From assembly GCA_002505325.1 (NCBI GenBank), contig DAUV01000077.1:1311-16000 (forward strand): DNA of 14,690 nt, read 5' to 3'. The DNA is from Euryarchaeota archaeon UBA623 (lineage in GTDB: Archaea > Thermoplasmatota > Poseidoniia > Poseidoniales > Thalassarchaeaceae). Each line of letters begins with the position of its first letter. Position 1 is the first letter of the stretch. The notes beneath the pieces were generated by a model that saw only the letters and a program-made list of their open reading frames with translations, was not told the DNA's origin and ran no database searches. This document shows, piece by piece, positions 14,445 to 14,690 of the stretch. Both the position numbers and the translations under genes were made by a program.

Positions 14445-14690
14445 ATGGCTATCGAGAGTTCCAATGTAGGTCCCATTGAGGAGACTGTTCAGAGTTGGCA
14501 AGACGAGATTGAAGGGCGTGTTCGTAGCCTCCAGACCGGTTCCTATGCTCGTATTCTCAAGATGGCAAGGAAGCCATCCAAGCAGGAGTTTCGTCAGACC
14601 GTAATCGTCTGTGGCATAGGGATGTTTATCCTAGGCGCAATCGGATTCGCGATGCTGTGGATGATGGATAGTGCATTCCCGTCCTTCTTC
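14445..14690 (+). CDS. secE: Preprotein translocase subunit SecE / Sec61 gamma, cut at the right edge
   Basis: From ATG 14445 the frame stays open to the window end, giving 82 residues with no stop yet. The core RILKMARKPSKQEF (36-49) followed by one hydrophobic helix (about 51-73) is characteristic of SecE/Sec61 gamma: an amphipathic cytoplasmic helix, then a single tail-anchored membrane segment that clamps the SecY channel. Archaeal SecE is typically about 60 residues. This one has roughly 20 additional, acidic, probably helical residues at the N-terminus (with EETVQSWQDEIEGRV). The last visible residues lie beyond the membrane segment, so only a few are likely missing. The position after ftsZ matches the euryarchaeal ftsZ-secE-spt5 arrangement, predicting spt5/nusG just outside the window. 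Confidence 0.88.
   Translation, partial: MAIESSNVGPIEETVQSWQDEIEGRVRSLQTGSYARILKMARKPSKQEFRQTVIVCGIGMFILGAIGFAMLWMMDSAFPSFF

Noticed and set aside
1..14690. CRISPR arrays, insertion sequences, phage genes, tRNA or rRNA genes
   Set aside because: No regularly spaced repeats, transposase or integrase motifs, cloverleaf-like segments or rRNA-like sequence were seen on reading the window, and the genes leave gaps of under 100 bases.

Overview
The window looks archaeal, most likely a euryarchaeon of the Marine Group II (Poseidoniales) type. The evidence is mixed. Core genes at the right end are archaeal in type and order: an AK6/Fap7-like kinase overlapping an archaetidylinositol-phosphate-synthase-like enzyme, then an FtsZ1-like protein followed by SecE/Sec61-gamma. 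Several other genes belong to families best known from bacteria (ABC-F ATPase, phosphatidylcholine-synthase-like enzyme, DnaJ, FAH-fold hydrolase, DoxX-like protein). Many starts are GTG or lack a Shine-Dalgarno sequence, and AT-rich TATA-like boxes lie about 25-30 bases before several starts. The lineage is an inference from gene content, not from a marker phylogeny.

Layout. On the minus strand at the left are dnaJ (3116-4096) and a large RND/MMPL exporter (3071 down past base 1, so its C-terminus is missing). They look like one transcription unit. A short divergent region (4097-4180) separates them from a plus-strand series: an FAH-fold hydrolase, an AIM24/TIGR00266 protein, an MtaD-like amidohydrolase, an atypical SDR, a small DoxX-like membrane protein and an ABC-F ATPase (up to 9928). 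Two minus-strand genes then converge on the ABC-F gene with one base between the stops: a Ca2+/H+ antiporter upstream and a Pcs-like CDP-alcohol transferase downstream. From 11900 to the right edge all genes are on the plus strand: AK6-like kinase, AIP-synthase-like enzyme, FtsZ, and SecE (cut within its last residues).

Functional themes. Two different CDP-alcohol phosphotransferases suggest that the cell makes more than one phospholipid head group. FtsZ and SecE serve division and protein export. DnaJ, ABC-F and AK6 serve protein folding, translation and ribosome assembly. The RND exporter and CAX antiporter serve membrane transport. No phage, transposon, CRISPR, defence island, tRNA or rRNA was seen, and no gene-free stretch exceeds 100 bases.

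Most worth a second look: a phosphatidylcholine-synthase-like enzyme in an apparent archaeon; a DnaJ that keeps only one of the two usual zinc sites; a strong composition dip inside the amidohydrolase gene; and several inverted repeats at promoters and leaders (secE, ftsZ, dnaJ, the antiporter/AK6 divergent region). I saw no clearly novel multi-gene system.
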